From Cavia porcellus (lineage: Eukaryota; Chordata; Mammalia; Rodentia; Caviidae): a DNA stretch of 64,000 nucleotides. Every line of letters begins with the position of its first letter. The stretch's first letter is position 1. Below are positions 60,630-64,000 of this stretch, piece after piece. A program made the position numbers and the translations under genes. The stretch spans positions 20,685,501-20,749,500 of the forward strand of contig NW_026947507.1 in assembly GCF_034190915.1 (NCBI RefSeq), in the 5' to 3' direction. The notes beneath the pieces are model-generated. The model saw nothing but the letters and a program-made list of their open reading frames with translations. It searched no databases and was not told the origin of the DNA.

Positions 60630-60797
60630 TTAAGGATATTTCCTGTGGTGAGCAGAATATAGAAACAGTCTAAAGGCGTACACTGCTGTAACATGTTCAT
60701 AGGCTGCTTTGTAGTCCTCATCCTTCTTGAAACCTTTATTTTTCAACCCCTGTCTATAAAGGTCATATGGGATGTGTTGAAATGAAACAAAGGACAT
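60630..60797 (-). other. Unrecognised 55-codon open frame, coding-like composition
   Basis: The minus-strand frame from ATG at 60797 to TAA at 60630 gives a lysine/tyrosine-rich peptide with the stretch YRQGLKNKGFKKDEDYKAAY. Composition looks less like random AT-rich translation than its neighbours, but I recognise no family. No splice sites, poly(A) tail or duplication mark it as an exon or retrocopy. It may be chance. Confidence 0.2.
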
Positions 60798-61898
60798 CGA
60801 GCATTGGAGATATGGAATAAATTAGTTGAGGGTGAAAATTGCTCTAATAAAAAACTGCATCTGTATCTTACAATCATAGTGCTCATTCAGATGGTAATAG
60901 AAGCAACCAAATGACAGGCTTATGCTTGGCTTAAATAAGATCAACATTTCCTCCACAACATTTGAAAGATAATGTATTAGGAACTGGGAATAATTTCCTT
61001 GACCTTTTAGGAAAAGAGTGCATGACAATATCTCTGCTAATGAGAAAGAGAGGTCAGAGGTGGTGGGGAGAAAGACGGGGAAGAAAACATTATTCCATTG
61101 ATTTCAAAATGCAGTTTAGGGTCTCTGAGGCCAAAGAAAAGAGGATTTGCAGCAGGGATGTGTCTGCTTTGAAATACTGCCATTTTGCTCCCTGTTTGTA
61201 AGCATTTATTAGATAATCCGGACACAGCAGCACTTCAGAGCTGTGGAAAAGAGTTTTCCTTTGAACAAATAGTGGTAATTTTTTTTTCACAAGCTAATAA
61301 GTACATACCCATTTTGAATATTGTGCTAGTGTTTAGGATAAAATAGCATGATGAGATTATCAGGAGATAATTTTTATTTATATATTTTGAAATAGTGTCT
61401 CACTATAAGAAATATTACAAAATATGTCTTTGAGTTTTCCCTTATACTGTTTTGATATGTTGTGGTAACAATGAAACAGAAATTATCAACCGTGTACTTT
61501 TTGAAAAGAATGATCTTTAAATTTTGAAGTTAATGTAAATTCAAAAAGGCCAGATTTCAATAAAAACATATTGTTATATATGAGTAAAGATTATATGTGC
61601 AAATATCTTAATAATTTTTTGTGAATTAAAGAAATAAACTTTCTATAAGTACTTCATGCCATATTTTAAAAAATAATTTGAAATTTGTCTCTGAGTTTTT
61701 CACTTTAATTCATAAATTATCTTAGATGGGAAATTTATGTTTTTATGTTTAAGTTCCTCAATAATATGTTAAATATGCTCCAATTTAAGTAAAATAACCT
61801 GCATTTGACAATGGAATAACCTGTGATCTTCTCTTTACCTTTTAACAGTGGTCTTTTGAACTTCTGTTGTTCATATATTTGGAGATATTTTTTTCCTC

Positions 61899-61926
61899 TG
61901 TGTTTGTGTGTGTATTTTGTGTGTGT
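61899..61926. repeat. Short (TG)-rich tract
   Basis: ctgtgtttgtgtgtgtattt then tgtgtgtgtc. Confidence 0.75.
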
Positions 61927-62234
61927 CATATAATTTAAAAATGAATTTAAATTTTAAATTTGTCTGCAGGTTGGACATGGAAGATTTGAAGGTACTCATC
62001 TCTTTTAAACAAATTTTCCAATTAATATATTAATTGAGCAACAACTAGGGTCAAAAGTCTTCTGGGAATTGGACATATAAAATTAGCAAGACAGAAATTT
62101 TTACCTCAAGGTGTTGACAAATCCATAAACAAAGTATCAAGCTGGTCAATAATATATTGGCTGGCAGAGAGTGTAATGAAGTAAAAGAAGCCATCCTTGG
62201 AGTGCTCAATTTTATTTAAACTGGTTAAGCTTTC

Positions 62235-62715
62235 GGCAGTTTAAAGATGGCTAGAAATTCTATCATTCCTCCCATCCAGAACTGGAGAAAACCTCTTCAA
62301 GCCTCCCACCCCAAAATCTGGATTGCCTACATCTATTTTGACAATACAGTGAGACAGAATTATCCTCTACTAGTGGCAGCTTTTTCTTTCTCTGTCTTGG
62401 AGCTCCTGCTGTATTGGAATCCATCCATTTGTAACTCACCACTCTGAAAGAGTGCTCAAGGTAGCCAGTTGGAAAGGCCATGTGAAGTGAAATATTATTA
62501 CAAAGTCCTCAGATTTTCTGGACATGCTAGCTGAGGCTTCACACCTGCAAAGAAAATACTGTCTTGAACATCCATCTTAATCTCGAACATCCAGAGGCCT
62601 GCAGGCCATTTACTCTCTGGCTGCAGTTACATGAGTGATCCCAGAGGAAACTGCCCATTTGGGTCCAGTAAACTTAAGAATATGTGAGCAGTTACACTAA
62701 ATTATTGTTAAGGTA
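62235..62715 (+). mobile_element. MLT1-like LTR remnant
   Basis: Recognisable blocks of an MLT1-type LTR in order: tcattcctcccatccagaac, aatctggattgcctacatct, ttttgacaatacagtgagac, ttctggacatgctagctgag, tgatcccagaggaaactgcc and cagtaaacttaagaatatgt. No coding sequence. Solitary and old. The family name is from pattern memory only. Confidence 0.5.
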
Positions 62716-64000
62716 ATATGCAAACAGTACATTCATTATAGGAAAATAGCATTTTCCAATGGGTTTCTGGACACCATCTGAACAAGCAGGGAATGATCCA
62801 ACAAAGACTTGCAGGTGTTAGGAGTTTAGACCAATTGTGGGGCTCTGTGTTCTTTCCTTCCAAGTATTATTTTTACATATCAGAAACATGTCTCCACCTG
62901 ATTGTTCTCTCACCCCAGGGGCTTATCACAGTCAGAAGAGTATGGTTCTAGTCATTATTGATGCAATTAACTTTTCTGCCTTAGGGAAACATTTTTAATT
63001 AATCAAAGCATTCTTGCTAAGTCATGTTGGCCATTACAGAATACAACCCTATAATTAGTGTTGTAATTTTGAAAAAAAAAAAAAAACGTGTAGCTTAAAT
63101 GCCAGTAAAAACTTTTATAATAAAAATATTTTAAGGAAAGATTTCATTTCTGAAAAGTTCACAATGAACAAGCTTTTACAAACTTTTAAGTACTAGTCTC
63201 AATAATTGCTGAAGAAATTGTGTTGCTCAGAGGGAGCTCCTGAGGTCACATCTGTCAGTGCGGTGAGTCTTGGCACTGTTCTTGACAATGAGAAATGTTC
63301 AGAAAATTTTTAGGTATCATTAATTTTAAACTGCGTATTGCACTTAATATCACATTCAAATTTCTTAGAATACCTTTTTAATCCTTGTATTATACATGTA
63401 CCCTAGTTTATGAATTAATTTTTAAAGTAAGTCAGGCTTTTAATATAATTTTGTATAACATGGTATGATTTCCGTATGCTACTACATCTGCTCTTCAGAA
63501 TCAAATGAAGCACTTGATCAAAACAGATAGGGCTTTCGAGAGGGGATCCTGGGCTCTCTATTTTTGACACAATTCCTAGTGATTTTGATATGTAGCCATG
63601 AACATTAGGAGGGTTTTAAAATGCATCACATCACTGCAGATTTTTCTTCTTTTCAAAGATACATGTCTTAAAATTAGAAACTGATTTGTTTAAGCCCAGT
63701 ATTTTCACAATGACTAAAATGTTTAAGATAAAAACCTGTCGTTTGAGTTAGTTTTCTTGGTAATGCCACATCATACTGCATTATTCCAGTGTTTGCCTTA
63801 ATGCTGTACTTAGTGCAGGCCAGGAAATATTGAAAGAGATTTGTTATTGGGCATAGGAAGCCTAGCTTCAGGGCGTCTCAGTGAATGAGGTCTGCCCACT
63901 CACCCCCAAAACTCAAAGCAGAAATATTAATGGTGAAAAGCAAGAAAGGAATTAAATCAACACAGCTCTATAGAGAAGACAAGGGCAGTCAAACATCTGA
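62716..64000. other. Noncoding stretch to window end
   Basis: AT-rich with one poly(A) run; nothing recognised. Confidence 0.6.
63073..63087. repeat. Poly(A) run
   Basis: About 15 A without a recognised SINE body. Confidence 0.85.

Larger units (their letters stand above)
58691..62234. other. Long stretch with almost no recognisable repeats
   Basis: Apart from a possible B1 scrap at about 61370-61405 and a short TG tract, no SINE, L1 or LTR is visible over 3.5 kb. The 55-codon frame at 60.7 kb lies here. Confidence 0.5.

Noticed and set aside
1..64000. tRNA, snRNA (U6 and others), 5S, 7SK or Y RNA genes
   Set aside because: No sequence matching these was found on either strand; the tRNA-like signals are all in ID SINEs.

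Overview
This is AT-rich, CpG-poor mammalian nuclear DNA, almost certainly from a rodent. The markers are short interspersed repeats: B1 (7SL-derived) copies, tRNA-derived ID copies with internal promoter boxes, and B1-ID composites, on both strands. I see no clear B2 elements, and the ID copies have an unusual body and tail. This points to a non-muroid rodent; a castorimorph such as beaver or kangaroo rat is my guess, not a conclusion. All assignments are from reading the sequence; nothing was searched against a database.

No functional protein-coding gene, exon chain or structural RNA gene could be supported. The window reads as intergenic or deep-intronic sequence. The open reading frames are chance frames in AT-rich DNA, translations of microsatellites, or parts of retrotransposons.

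Layout. 0-18 kb: ancient repeat remnants, simple repeats, a MaLR-type LTR (12.9-13.3 kb) and degraded SINEs. 18-29 kb: three young-looking ID SINEs, two with clear target-site duplications, a B1, and a detached half-LINE 3' end at 21.1 kb. 29.9-33.1 kb: the most informative object, a complete LINE-1-derived element about 3.1 kb long on the minus strand. It has a 5' UTR, ORF1, and a 3' UTR built of units repeating about every 150 bp, flanked by 17-bp target-site duplications. It has no ORF2, which is the architecture of a half-LINE (HAL1). 36-49 kb: an ID SINE, several old LINE-1 3' ends (one with a 5' inversion, one split by a compound microsatellite), rodent dispersed repeats and antisense SINEs. 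49-64 kb: mostly unique AT-rich DNA with a B1, a (GT)(GA)(GACA) array, an isolated CpG cluster at 56.5 kb, a B1-ID composite, another half-LINE 3' end at 58.5 kb and an MLT1-like LTR at 62.2-62.7 kb.

The parts do not form a pathway. The functional story is parasitic: the ID and B1 SINEs and the half-LINE encode no reverse transcriptase, so all would have depended on an autonomous LINE-1 elsewhere in the genome.
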